From the NCBI GenBank assembly GCA_052140165.1, contig JBKQUM010000034.1, forward strand, positions 1 through 64,000: a stretch of DNA of 64,000 nucleotides, in the 5' to 3' direction. The DNA is from Bog-473 sp052140165 (lineage in GTDB: Bacteria > Actinomycetota > Acidimicrobiia > Acidimicrobiales > RAAP-2). The notes beneath the pieces were generated by a model. The model saw only the letters and a list, made by a program, of their open reading frames with translations, searched no databases and was not told where the DNA came from. The translations under genes were made by a program, and so were the position numbers. This document shows, in pieces, positions 16,620 to 24,810 of the stretch; position 1 is the stretch's first letter; every line of letters begins with the position of its first letter.

Positions 16620-17936
16620 GTGCTCGCGACGGCCACCATCGTGGTGGATATCGGGCGCTCGCTCCGCGAAGCGTTCTTCATGTTCTGGGAGACCCTGTGG
16701 CCTCTCGTCCTGGGGTTCGGGATCTCCGGCGCCGTGCAGGCCTTCGTCAGCCGCGACGCCATGCAGAAGAAGCTGGGCGACCATCGCCCGGCGGCGGTGG
16801 TGCGGGCCTCGGGCTACGGCATGGTCTCCTCGTCCTGCTCCTACGCGGCCTCGGCCATGGCGAAGTCGCTCTTCGCCAAGGGCGCCGACTACATCGCCGC
16901 CATGGTGTTCATGTTCGCGTCGACGAACCTCGTGCTCGAGCTGGGCATCGTGCTCGTCGTCCTCATGGGCTGGCAGTTCGCCGTCAGCGAGTTCGTCGGC
17001 GGCATCATCATGATCGGCCTGCTGGCCACCCTGGGTGCGCTCTGGCTGCGCGGCCGCCGGATCGTCGAGGCGCGTGAGCGCGTGAGCTCGCACGGTGCCG
17101 GTGGCGAGCACCAGCACGGCCCGAGCGAGAGCGCTGATCTGCAGCGGGAGCCGTGGTCGGTGCGCCTGCGCTCCAAGGGGGGGTGGGCGGACAGCGCGAC
17201 GTACACCATGTCCGACCTCACCATGCTGCGCCGCGAGCTGTTGATCGGCTACGTGGTGGCCGGGTTCCTGGCCGTCCTCGTCCCCACCTCGGTGTGGCAG
17301 GCCGTGTTCATCAGCGGCCACGGGTTCTGGACGAGCGTGGAGAACGTCATCGTCGGGCCGTTCATCGCCGTCATCAGCTTCGTCTGCTCCATCGGCAACG
17401 TGCCGCTGGCGGCGGCGCTGTGGAAGGGGGGCATCTCCTTCGGCGGGGTGATCTCCTTCATATTCGCCGACCTCATCGCCTTCCCGCTGCTCCTGATCTA
17501 CCGCCGCTACTACGGCACCCGGCTCATGCTGCGCATGCTGGCGGTCTTCTGGGCTCTCATGTCGACCGCCGGCCTCGTCACCGAGGGGATCTTCCGGGCC
17601 GCCGGTCTCGTGCCGACCGTCCGGCCGACCACGATCGCCCCGGCCCACTTCTCGTGGAACTACACCACCTACCTCAACATCGTGTTCCTGGCGCTGTTCG
17701 GCCTCCTCTACTGGACCTATCGCAACCGGGAGAGGCTGGGCGGTGGGACGGGGTATGTCCGTGACCCCGTCTGCGGCATGCAGGTCGAGACGGCGCACGC
17801 CCCGTCCTCCCTCGTCCAGGCCGGCGAGCGGTTCTACTTCTGCTCGGATCATTGCGGCGAGCTCTTCGCGGCCCAACCGGGGGCGAGCCGGGATCAGTCG
17901 GACGGTGGCGCCCCGCACCCGGCGGCCCCTCACTGA
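16620..17936 (+). CDS. DUF318/UPF0718 permease fused to C-terminal YHS domain
   Basis: A 438-residue membrane protein. Two sets of about four transmembrane segments flank a His-rich cytosolic loop (GAGGEHQHGPSES, about residues 160-172). The first half has SSCSYAASAMAKSLFAKGAD, a hallmark of this permease family, whose studied member ArsP exports trivalent organoarsenicals. Residues about 378-417 form a YHS domain (VRDPVCGMQV, then FYFCSDHC), a small Cys-containing module found on copper and heavy-metal transporters. The GTG start is 5 bp after csoR, and both lie behind the CsoR operator. I infer copper or metalloid efflux; ArsP-like activity is an alternative. Confidence 0.85.
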   Translation: MLATATIVVDIGRSLREAFFMFWETLWPLVLGFGISGAVQAFVSRDAMQKKLGDHRPAAVVRASGYGMVSSSCSYAASAMAKSLFAKGADYIAAMVFMFASTNLVLELGIVLVVLMGWQFAVSEFVGGIIMIGLLATLGALWLRGRRIVEARERVSSHGAGGEHQHGPSESADLQREPWSVRLRSKGGWADSATYTMSDLTMLRRELLIGYVVAGFLAVLVPTSVWQAVFISGHGFWTSVENVIVGPFIAVISFVCSIGNVPLAAALWKGGISFGGVISFIFADLIAFPLLLIYRRYYGTRLMLRMLAVFWALMSTAGLVTEGIFRAAGLVPTVRPTTIAPAHFSWNYTTYLNIVFLALFGLLYWTYRNRERLGGGTGYVRDPVCGMQVETAHAPSSLVQAGERFYFCSDHCGELFAAQPGASRDQSDGGAPHPAAPH

Positions 17937-17994
17937 CCGGCGCGGCACGGGGTTCGCCCGCGCTCCGCGCGCCGTGGTCACGCGCCGGTTCGGG

Positions 17995-18873
17995 TCAGGA
18001 CTCGTCCTCGCCGGGACCGGCCGAGAGCTGACCGGCCGCCCGCTGACCGGCGGAGGCCCCCATGTCGCCGATGCGCTCCGTCAGCAGTGCGACCTGTTGC
18101 CCGAGCGAGGCCACCTCGGCGACGAGGGCGCCCAGGGCGGTCGTCGAGTCCGGACCAGGTCCGGCGCTGTCGTCGCCCGCCGTCACGTCGTCTCCGGGGG
18201 GACCTCCCTTCCCGAGCCGGAAGAAGCTGGCCAGTGACCCGGCGAGGAGGCCCAGCACTGCGACACCGGTGAGCATGATCACCACGGCCGCCCAGCGGCC
18301 CGTCGGCGTCTTGGGCACGATGTCGCCGTACCCGACCGTGGTCATCGTCACGATGCCCCACCAGAACGCATCGCCGATCGTCGCGAACTCGGGATTGGTC
18401 GGGTGCTCGGCGTAGTACGCCACGAGCGATCCGGTGACGAGCACCCCGCCGGCCACGGCGCCGACCCGGCCCAGTCGCTGGAAGAGCTGGCGTGAGCCCT
18501 TGCTGGCCATGATGATCCGGCCCAGCCTGGCCAGCCGGAGCAGGACGACGAAGCTCCCACCATGCGCCCCGGGGAGCAGGAACCACGGGGCGGTGGCGAC
18601 GACGATGAGCAGGTCGAAACGCCCGAAGGCCGTGCGGCCGAAGTGCTCGGCGTGGCGCAGGTGGACGACGTAGTCCACCAGGAAGACGAGCCACGTGACG
18701 ACGCCGATGACGAGGGAGACCACGTTGCCCTGTTCGGGCGCGACGATCAGCGGCAGGACCGCCGAGATGATGATGGGAAGCCGGAAGGCCGAGTCGAAGT
18801 GCTCGAGGAAGGCCGCGTCGGCGTCGCTCGGCGGTTCACCCTGTCGTACCGGACTGCCGCCGGGCGCGACCAT
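17995..18873 (-). CDS. Voltage-gated-like potassium channel (6TM, TVGYGD filter)
   Basis: An ion channel of about 292 residues. It has an S1-S4 voltage-sensor-like domain with regularly spaced arginines in LRLARLGRIIMASKGSRQL, a pore helix ending in the K+ selectivity filter TMTTVGYGDIVP, and an inner helix after it. The C-terminus (about residues 230-292) is polar with a predicted short coiled coil (LGALVAEVASLGQQVALLTE) that may drive tetramerisation. I prefer the ATG at 18873; an ATG at 18966 would add 31 low-complexity residues. Neither start has a clear ribosome binding site. It probably conducts K+ across the plasma membrane. Confidence 0.88.
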   Translation of the reverse strand: MVAPGGSPVRQGEPPSDADAAFLEHFDSAFRLPIIISAVLPLIVAPEQGNVVSLVIGVVTWLVFLVDYVVHLRHAEHFGRTAFGRFDLLIVVATAPWFLLPGAHGGSFVVLLRLARLGRIIMASKGSRQLFQRLGRVGAVAGGVLVTGSLVAYYAEHPTNPEFATIGDAFWWGIVTMTTVGYGDIVPKTPTGRWAAVVIMLTGVAVLGLLAGSLASFFRLGKGGPPGDDVTAGDDSAGPGPDSTTALGALVAEVASLGQQVALLTERIGDMGASAGQRAAGQLSAGPGEDES

Positions 18874-19067
18874 CCCGACATCTTGCCCGCCCCGCCCGGA
18901 CCGAAGGTGGACCGACCCGGTCGGCGCGTGCGCCCGTGTGCGGGTCCACGCGCCGGGTGCCTCCATACGGGTTGCGTCGAACCGTGGGGAGGGGAATCAG
19001 TCGGCTGGCGGGAAAGAGCGAGGGGATCTGCGTCGGGAGGGACTTGCTGATCTCCGGTCGGGTCGGG

Positions 19068-19295
19068 TCAGTCGATTTGACCCTCGCCCTCAATCTCGGC
19101 ACCGAGCTTCCCCATCTCCCGCTCGTGCGCGGCGACGTCGGGATCGAGCTGGTTGCGTTCGGCGGCGGCCTCCTCGCCGGGGGTCGGCGGGCGGTCGGCC
19201 GTGTGGGAGGCCACGGCCTCCCGGGCCTCCTCGTCCTTGGTCGCCTCCTGAACCGTCGTGTGTGCAGCGGCCACGTCGTTGGCTGAGTTGCTCAC
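19068..19295 (-). CDS. Small acidic conserved protein
   Basis: A 75-residue hydrophilic protein, rich in Ala, Glu and Asp, without a membrane segment. The GTG start is chosen because a perfect GGAGG lies 4 nt upstream; an earlier ATG at 19328 has none. The tail (PGEEAAAERNQLDPDVAAHE followed by GEGQID) is a pattern I have seen in small actinobacterial proteins of unknown role. It is monocistronic and divergent from the FAD oxidoreductase. No function can be assigned. Confidence 0.65.
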   Translation of the reverse strand: MSNSANDVAAAHTTVQEATKDEEAREAVASHTADRPPTPGEEAAAERNQLDPDVAAHEREMGKLGAEIEGEGQID

Positions 19296-19458
19296 GGCTC
19301 CTCCTTCTCTCGGGGGGAGCATTGCCAATCGACGACCTCTCTAATCATCTCGGGGTCACGGGACGCCGCCCCGTTCCCCGGTGACTCGCCGCCGGCAGGC
19401 TCCGAGTACTACGTCCGGCGTAACAGCCTTTCTCCCCGCGGCGCCTGTCGCGGGTCGC

Positions 19459-19464
19459 TACAGT
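19459..19464 (+). promoter_or_regulatory. Leaderless-type -10 hexamer TACAGT
   Basis: TACAGT ends 9 nt before the ATG at 19474, with no Shine-Dalgarno between them. It supports the downstream choice of start for the FAD oxidoreductase. Confidence 0.4.
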
Positions 19465-19473
19465 CCCGTCACG

Positions 19474-21039
19474 ATGCCGGACTACGACGCCATCGTGATC
19501 GGTGCTGGTCACAACGGCCTGACGGCCGCCGCGGTCATGGCTCGTGGCGGCCTGCGGGTGCTGTGCCTCGAGAAGAACCACTTCATCGGCGGGATGGCCT
19601 CGACCACCGAGCTCATCCGCGGCTACCGCTTCGAATTGGCCGGATCCATCCAGTTCCCGGTGCCCAACGAGATCTTCGAGGATCTCGACCTCGGTTCGTG
19701 CCCCATCTACGAGCCCGAAGTGCAGTCGGCCAGCATCAACGAGGGCCAGCAGCCGATCTTCCTCTACTCGGATCCCGAGCGCCTGCTCGAGCACCTGGGC
19801 GAGGCGCTGGGGATCGAGGCGGTGCTCGGGATGGCGGAGGTGGCGTCCTGGGCCGAGGCCCCCGCCCGGGCCATCGGGCGATTCGACGTGCGCACGTGGC
19901 CGCCGCGGTCGCTCGACGCCATGTGGGACTGCGCGGCCAACGAGACCGAGCGCGAGGCGATCCGGACGGCCATGTTCGGCAGCGTCATGGACGTGGTCGA
20001 CCGCTTCCTTCCCGACAAGTCCAAGCACGCGCCGGTGCGCAGCATGCTGGCCTTCCTCGCGGTCAACTCCACCTTCCGCGGTCCGTACTCACCGGGGAGC
20101 GCGCTCTGTCTCGCCTTCGCCCTCGCCTCGCCCGGGACGGCGACGATGTCCAAGGTGCGCGGCGGTCTGGGCACCATCGCCGATCACCTGAGTGCGCTGT
20201 TCGAACGCCACGGCGGTGAGCTGCGCCGTCATGTGAAGGTGTCCCGCATCCTGGTCGAGGACGGCGCCGCCAAGGGGGTCGAGTTCGGGGACGGGGAGGT
20301 CGCGACCGCCCCGGTCGTGGTGTCCAATCTCGACCCGACCGCGACGTTCGCGCACCTGATGGATGCCGACACCCTTCCGGAGGCCTTCGCCCGCCGGGTG
20401 GCGGCCATCGACCATCGTGCGGCCTACTTCCAGGCTCACTTCGCGCTCAGTGGGTTGCCCGGGTACAGCGCGCCGTACGAGGCGCTCAACGACGGTCAGT
20501 TCGGCCGCAACGTGACCTTCTTCGGCACGGCCGAGCAGATGCAGCTCGACTTCGAGGGGTGCGTCCGGGGCGAGGTGCCACGGTCACCCTCCTTCAACCT
20601 GCAGATCCCGACGCTCGATGACCCCAGCCTCGCCCCTCCCGGCAAGCACGCGGCGAGCAGCTTCGCGTTCTACCTGCCCGTCGCGGCCGACCGCGAGTCG
20701 CAGGCGAGGCAGCGGGACGAGATGGCCGAACGGATCGTGGCCAAGATCGCCTCCGTCGCCCCGAACTTCCCGGATCTCATTGAGCGCCAGCTGAACTACC
20801 CGGCCTACACCTACGAGCTGATGTTCGGGTGCACGGGCGGGGACTTCACGCACGGGCTCTTGCAACCCGAATTCATGGGCCCCTTCCGACCGGGACCCCG
20901 GGGCTGGCCCGACAACCCGGTGCCGGTCGACGGCCTGTACCTGTGCGGCGCCGGGTGCCACGGGGGACCCGGCGTCACCTTCATTCCCGGCTACAACGCC
21001 GGCTACGCGGTGCTGGAGGGCACCAGCGACCGGTTGTAG
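19474..21039 (+). CDS. Phytoene dehydrogenase-like FAD-dependent oxidoreductase
   Basis: A 521-residue amine-oxidase/carotenoid-desaturase-type flavoprotein. The N-terminal FAD-binding motif is AIVIGAGHNGLTAA (about residues 5-18), with the adenosine-binding acidic end in CLEKNHFIGG. The C-terminus has LYLCGAGCHGGPGVTFIPGY, the usual second FAD contact of this family (CrtI/CrtO and RetSat relatives). The ATG is chosen because it falls just before the FAD motif. No carotenoid genes are adjacent, so the substrate may be a lipid or terpenoid. The 3' end overlaps the convergent gene by 37 bp. Confidence 0.88.
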   Translation: MPDYDAIVIGAGHNGLTAAAVMARGGLRVLCLEKNHFIGGMASTTELIRGYRFELAGSIQFPVPNEIFEDLDLGSCPIYEPEVQSASINEGQQPIFLYSDPERLLEHLGEALGIEAVLGMAEVASWAEAPARAIGRFDVRTWPPRSLDAMWDCAANETEREAIRTAMFGSVMDVVDRFLPDKSKHAPVRSMLAFLAVNSTFRGPYSPGSALCLAFALASPGTATMSKVRGGLGTIADHLSALFERHGGELRRHVKVSRILVEDGAAKGVEFGDGEVATAPVVVSNLDPTATFAHLMDADTLPEAFARRVAAIDHRAAYFQAHFALSGLPGYSAPYEALNDGQFGRNVTFFGTAEQMQLDFEGCVRGEVPRSPSFNLQIPTLDDPSLAPPGKHAASSFAFYLPVAADRESQARQRDEMAERIVAKIASVAPNFPDLIERQLNYPAYTYELMFGCTGGDFTHGLLQPEFMGPFRPGPRGWPDNPVPVDGLYLCGAGCHGGPGVTFIPGYNAGYAVLEGTSDRL

Positions 21040-21467
21040 CGGAGCTGGCGCTCCATGAACGCCAGGAACAACGCGATCGCGAAGGCCAGGCTCGTGAAGA
21101 GGCTGATGACGAAGAAGATCCATGCCCACCTGAGGCCGCGCCGGCCACCCTCGACGATGGTCCACAGTGGCATGAGCACCACGTTGACGATGACGTAGTC
21201 CTGGGCCGCCGAGTCCGCCGCCCAGTTGGTGAAGAGCATCTTGGTGTAGTTGACGTAGGTCGCCCGGTGGCCGTACAGGTGGGTGTAACGGATGTTGAAG
21301 TACCAGCCGAGCAGCAGCGAGCACACGCCCACGGCGTAGTAGATCCCCTCGAGCACCGTCACCGGGCCCGCCGCGCCACCGGAGAACAGCCGCCGGTTCA
21401 CGAGGAATGCCAGCACCGTGCTCGCGATGCCCAGGATCCCGTAGAACACCAAAGAACCGGTCACCAC
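21003..21467 (-). CDS. DUF2834-like four-helix membrane protein
   Basis: A 154-residue integral membrane protein with four hydrophobic segments (about residues 4-24, 37-58, 88-105 and 115-137). The topology, with an aromatic-rich loop and charged helix 3 (FTNWAADSAAQDYVIVNVVL), resembles DUF2834 proteins, whose function is unknown. A GAGGAGGG lies just upstream of the start. Its stop codon lies 37 bp inside the 3' end of the convergent FAD oxidoreductase. Confidence 0.65.
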   Translation of the reverse strand: MVTGSLVFYGILGIASTVLAFLVNRRLFSGGAAGPVTVLEGIYYAVGVCSLLLGWYFNIRYTHLYGHRATYVNYTKMLFTNWAADSAAQDYVIVNVVLMPLWTIVEGGRRGLRWAWIFFVISLFTSLAFAIALFLAFMERQLRYNRSLVPSSTA

Positions 21468-21539
21468 CGCCCTCCTCGTCTTCCCCCTGTCACCAATTGC
21501 GCCAACCCTAAGAGCCGTCGCCAGCTGGACGTGGGACGC

Positions 21540-21884
21540 TCAGAGGAGCTCGAGCACTCGCTCCGGTGGACGGGCGATCACTGCCCTCTGCCCGACCACG
21601 AAGATCGGCCGCTCCAGGAGGATGGGATGCCGGGTGATCGCCTCGAGCAGCTCGTCCGACCTGCGGTCCTGGAGCGCCAGCTCGGCGTACACGGGCTCGC
21701 CGGTCCGCATCATCTGGCGTGGATCGTCGATGCCCAGCAGGTGCATGAGCCGTCCCAGCTCCGCCGTCGTGGGCGGCTGGTCCAGGTAGTGGACGGTCTC
21801 GGCCTCCACATGGTGCTCGTCCAAGAGGGAGAGTGCCGAACGGCACTTGGAGCACGACGGGTTCACGAAGATCTGCGGGCGCAC
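21540..21884 (-). CDS. ArsC-family reductase (glutaredoxin-type)
   Basis: A 114-residue thioredoxin-fold protein of the ArsC/Spx/YffB family. C11 lies in NPSCSKCRSAL; the C-terminus has ILLERPIFVVGQRAVIARPP, which includes the arginine motif of glutaredoxin-linked arsenate reductases. Full length for the family is about 115. It could reduce arsenate using glutathione- or mycothiol-type thiols, but no ars genes are nearby and many such proteins have other roles. The GTG start is supported by TAGAGT ending 6 nt upstream, a leaderless arrangement. Confidence 0.82.
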   Translation of the reverse strand: MRPQIFVNPSCSKCRSALSLLDEHHVEAETVHYLDQPPTTAELGRLMHLLGIDDPRQMMRTGEPVYAELALQDRRSDELLEAITRHPILLERPIFVVGQRAVIARPPERVLELL

Positions 21885-21890
21885 GCACAG

Positions 21891-21896
21891 ACTCTA
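21891..21896 (-). promoter_or_regulatory. Leaderless-type -10 hexamer TAGAGT
   Basis: Read on the minus strand, TAGAGT ends 6 nt before the GTG of the ArsC-like gene at 21884; there is no Shine-Dalgarno. Confidence 0.5.
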
Positions 21897-21930
21897 CGAG
21901 GGGCGCGCGCAAAGGGGGTAGAGGTGCCGC

Positions 21931-23436
21931 TCAGTTCGAGCCCGGTGGCATGGCCGCCAGGGTCTGCGCCCAGCCGTAGGTGAACGACCGCGCCGGTGCG
22001 TCGGCGACCGCGAGCGTGACCGCCATGGAGGTGCCGCCGGAGTCACCCCTGTGGGTGTCACCTCTGGTGTTGACGGCGGCCCCCATCACCAGGTTGGCCC
22101 CGGACCCGAAGTCGTCCAGGATGCCCTTCCGGTGTCCCCAGCAGCCGGGGGCCCCTCGATGCAGACAGTCGAGATTGCCGCTGTCGAACCCGTCGTCGTA
22201 CATCCACCCGTAGTCGGCGTCGAGCCCGTTGGAGGAGCCGCCGGCCCACTCCGCATCGTCGAGCACGTACTCCTGGCCGGGATCGGGCGGATCGCTGGCG
22301 ATGTCCGCGCCTCGTTGGGCGTTCTCGTTGAGCGCGGTGGTCAGGCCGCCGAACGGCGAGAGTCCCCGGTCGACTCTTTCGAGGTTGACCACGACGAAGA
22401 GCTGATCGGCCACGCTCATGTGGGCAAATCCCGAGGGGAGCACCATGGGCCGGATGCCCTCCAGCGCGTGCGCGTGGTTGATGGCGGCCAGGGCGGCGTC
22501 GATGCACGCAGGGGAGTCGTCCAGCCCGCTGGCGCACACGCGGGTGTAGTCGGGAACCGGGAGCACGTTGGTGCGCGGATCGGGGATGCCGGTGTCGGAC
22601 TCGGTGGACGGGATCGACCGGAGCGGCCGTAGCGTCCCGGCCGCCATGGCCGCCTGGGCCTCCCTCCACGAGTAGCTGTAGGCAGCGTCGCGTGAGCTGG
22701 TCGCCGCGAATGTCGCCGCGAGCGAGGACCCGCCTTTGTCGCCCGGCGACGTGTCACCGGCTGGGTCGAAGGCAGCTCCCATCACGAGGTGCCGGGACCC
22801 GAACCGGTCCAGGACGATCTGCCGGTCGGCCCAGCACCCCGACGTCCGGCCGCCAGAGCAATCCGGGACGCCGCTGTTGGGGCCGTCGTCGTACATCCAC
22901 TGGAAGTCGGCATCGAGGCCGTTGTCGATCGCACCGATCCACTCGGTGTCGACAGCGGAGTAGCCCGCGCCCGGGCGGGGCGGCAACCCCGCGTCGTCGG
23001 CGCCTTTCTGGGCGTTCCCGTCGAGGGCCGGGGTCAGGCCAGGGAACGGGAGGAGCCCCCGGTCGACGCGCTCGCTGTCGATCGCCACGAAGAGCTGCTC
23101 GGGCACGGTCAGGCGGCCGAAGTCGGACGGCAGCCGCATCGGGCCCAGGCCCTCGGCCGCCCGGGCGGTGTCGATCGCCTCCAGTGTGATCCGCAGGCAC
23201 GGGCTGGAGGTGTCAGCCCCGATGGGGGCGCAGATATCCGTGTAGTTCGGCGAGGGGGACACGGTGTGGGGAGGGTTCGCCAGTCCTCCCTCACCGGAGT
23301 GCCCGCCCGCCGAGCACCCGGTGAGGAGCAACGCGAGGGGCAGCACGGCCCACACGGCCAGGCGGCACCACCCCCGCCTGACATCGGCAACGGTCAGGTT
23401 GTCGCGGCCCCGCATCAAGGGTCCCAACGTAGCCAT
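21931..23436 (-). CDS. Lipoprotein with two tandem CAP/SCP-like domains
   Basis: A 501-residue secreted lipoprotein. A signal peptide with basic start and lipobox LLLTGCSA puts the lipidated cysteine near residue 41. Two homologous domains follow, at about 65-270 and 295-495. Shared landmarks are PMRLPS/PMVLPS, EQLFVA/DQLFVV, ERVDRGL, GNAQKGAD/ENAQRGAD, GLDAD, WMYDDG and VMGAA. In copy 2 CWGHRKGIL has the histidine typical of CAP (SCP/PR1) domains; copy 1 reads CWADRQIVL. It is surface-anchored and of unknown role. An in-frame ATG at 23415 is an alternative start. It lies 30 bp downstream of nothing on its strand and is probably monocistronic. Confidence 0.8.
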   Translation of the reverse strand: MATLGPLMRGRDNLTVADVRRGWCRLAVWAVLPLALLLTGCSAGGHSGEGGLANPPHTVSPSPNYTDICAPIGADTSSPCLRITLEAIDTARAAEGLGPMRLPSDFGRLTVPEQLFVAIDSERVDRGLLPFPGLTPALDGNAQKGADDAGLPPRPGAGYSAVDTEWIGAIDNGLDADFQWMYDDGPNSGVPDCSGGRTSGCWADRQIVLDRFGSRHLVMGAAFDPAGDTSPGDKGGSSLAATFAATSSRDAAYSYSWREAQAAMAAGTLRPLRSIPSTESDTGIPDPRTNVLPVPDYTRVCASGLDDSPACIDAALAAINHAHALEGIRPMVLPSGFAHMSVADQLFVVVNLERVDRGLSPFGGLTTALNENAQRGADIASDPPDPGQEYVLDDAEWAGGSSNGLDADYGWMYDDGFDSGNLDCLHRGAPGCWGHRKGILDDFGSGANLVMGAAVNTRGDTHRGDSGGTSMAVTLAVADAPARSFTYGWAQTLAAMPPGSN

Positions 23437-23466
23437 GCCGGCAGTCGGGGTCAGGGCGAGCAGGGG

Positions 23467-24285
23467 CTAGGAGGCCGGACTCCCCGTGCCGCCGTAGCGA
23501 GGCGGTCGCTTCTCGAGGAAGGCGGCCACCGCCTCCTGCATGTCGCCCGTCATGGAGGAGAGGACCTGGGTCCGGTTCTCGAGGTCGATGCCCGCCTGGA
23601 GGGACGCCACCTCGAGCTGCGACCACATCACCTCCTTGGTCATCCGGATGCCCCAGGTGCTGTTGGCGGCTATGAGGCCCGCCGTCTCCAGCGCGGCGCC
23701 GATCAGGTCGTCGTCGGGGACGACGCGCAGGACCAGGCCGATGCGGTCCGCCTCCTCGGCCCCGATGATGCGGCCGGTGAGCATGAGCTCCCAGGCCCGC
23801 GAAGCCCCGATCAGGCGGGGGAGCAGCCAGCTCACGCCGATGTCGCAGCCCGAGATGCCGAGCCGGACGAAGGCGACGTTGAAGCGCGCCGACGACGCCG
23901 CGATCCGGATGTCACTGGCCAGGGCCAGCGCCAGGCCACCACCCGCAGCCGGCCCGTTGACGGCGGCGATCACCGGCTGGGGCAGCGAACGAAGGAGCGG
24001 GACGAGCGCAGCGATGTGCGTCTGCGTCGCGAACGTTCTCTCGACCCGGCCGAGGCCCTCGGAGCCCGGTGCGCTGCCGTAGCCGCCCAGGTCGAGGCCC
24101 GCGCAGAATCCCCGTCCCGAGCCGGTGAGCAACACGACTCGGCACGAGGTGTCCGCCGCGATGCCGCTCAGGACGTCATGGAGCTCCGCGATGAGCTCTG
24201 CGTTCATGGCGTTGAGTGTCTCGGGCCGGTTCAGGGTGATCCGGACGACACCGTCCTCGGGTCGGTCAACGAGCAGCGTGGACAT
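23467..24285 (-). CDS. Enoyl-CoA hydratase/isomerase
   Basis: A 272-residue crotonase-fold enzyme that hydrates 2-enoyl-CoA in fatty-acid or related acyl-CoA breakdown. The N-terminal VRITLNRPETLNAMN, the oxyanion-hole segment GRGFCAGLDLGGYG (about residues 58-71) and VNGPAAGGGLALALASDIRIA (about 109-129) are classic. The position of one of the usual two catalytic glutamates holds Gly-Cys-Asp (ISGCDIG) instead of Glu, so an isomerase or other crotonase activity is possible. The ATG at 24285 has GGAGGGAG upstream. It is divergent from a VOC gene, with 142 bp between. Confidence 0.9.
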   Translation of the reverse strand: MSTLLVDRPEDGVVRITLNRPETLNAMNAELIAELHDVLSGIAADTSCRVVLLTGSGRGFCAGLDLGGYGSAPGSEGLGRVERTFATQTHIAALVPLLRSLPQPVIAAVNGPAAGGGLALALASDIRIAASSARFNVAFVRLGISGCDIGVSWLLPRLIGASRAWELMLTGRIIGAEEADRIGLVLRVVPDDDLIGAALETAGLIAANSTWGIRMTKEVMWSQLEVASLQAGIDLENRTQVLSSMTGDMQEAVAAFLEKRPPRYGGTGSPAS

Positions 24286-24413
24286 CTGGTCTCCCTCCGC
24301 TGGGCTGGTCACATCCTTTCCCAGCTCTGCGGTCGTGGGCCAACTCCGGCCGGTCCCGAGCCGATCAGCGCGCCGTACGTGCGTGACACGTGGCACCGGG
24401 GGCGGCGCCACCG

Positions 24414-24419
24414 TATCGT
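24414..24419 (+). promoter_or_regulatory. Leaderless-type -10 hexamer TATCGT
   Basis: TATCGT ends 8 nt before the ATG at 24428, and TGGCAC lies 17 nt upstream as a weak -35 element. Confidence 0.45.
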
Positions 24420-24427
24420 CGCGGTGC

Positions 24428-24781
24428 ATGATCACCGGGGTCCACACACTTGTCTACGCCGAGGACGCCGACGCGGCGCGAGCGTTCTTTCGCGATGTGC
24501 TCGGCTGGCCCCACGTCGATGCCCACGGAGGCTGGCTGATCTTCGGGACCGGGCCCTCGGAGCTCGGGGTGCACCCGGCCGACGGGGGAGCGCCGCACCA
24601 CGAGATCTCGCTCGTGTGCGACGACATCGAGCAGACCGTCGCCGAGCTCACCGCCAAGGGCGCGCATGTCGCGGGGGGAATCGAGGTCCGGGGGTTCGGC
24701 CGCACCATTGAGCTCGAGATCCCCGGTGCGGGCCACATGCTGCTGTACGAGCCGAGGCATCCGACCGCGTTCGATCTCTGA
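24428..24781 (+). CDS. VOC family (glyoxalase/bleomycin-resistance fold) protein
   Basis: A 117-residue single-unit vicinal oxygen chelate protein. It contains TLVYAEDADAARAFFRDVLG at the N-terminus and GRTIELEIPGAGHMLLYEPR at the C-terminus, the usual beta-alpha-beta-beta-beta ends. Metal-ligand candidates include the histidine of APHHEISLV and the final glutamate in LLYEP, but the N-terminal histidine sits in GVHTLVY. Such proteins bind or modify small molecules; the substrate is unknown. The start is supported by a TATCGT hexamer 8 nt upstream. Confidence 0.82.
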   Translation: MITGVHTLVYAEDADAARAFFRDVLGWPHVDAHGGWLIFGTGPSELGVHPADGGAPHHEISLVCDDIEQTVAELTAKGAHVAGGIEVRGFGRTIELEIPGAGHMLLYEPRHPTAFDL

Positions 24782-24810
24782 TCAGGCGCCGCCCCCGGAC
24801 GCCCGGACGT

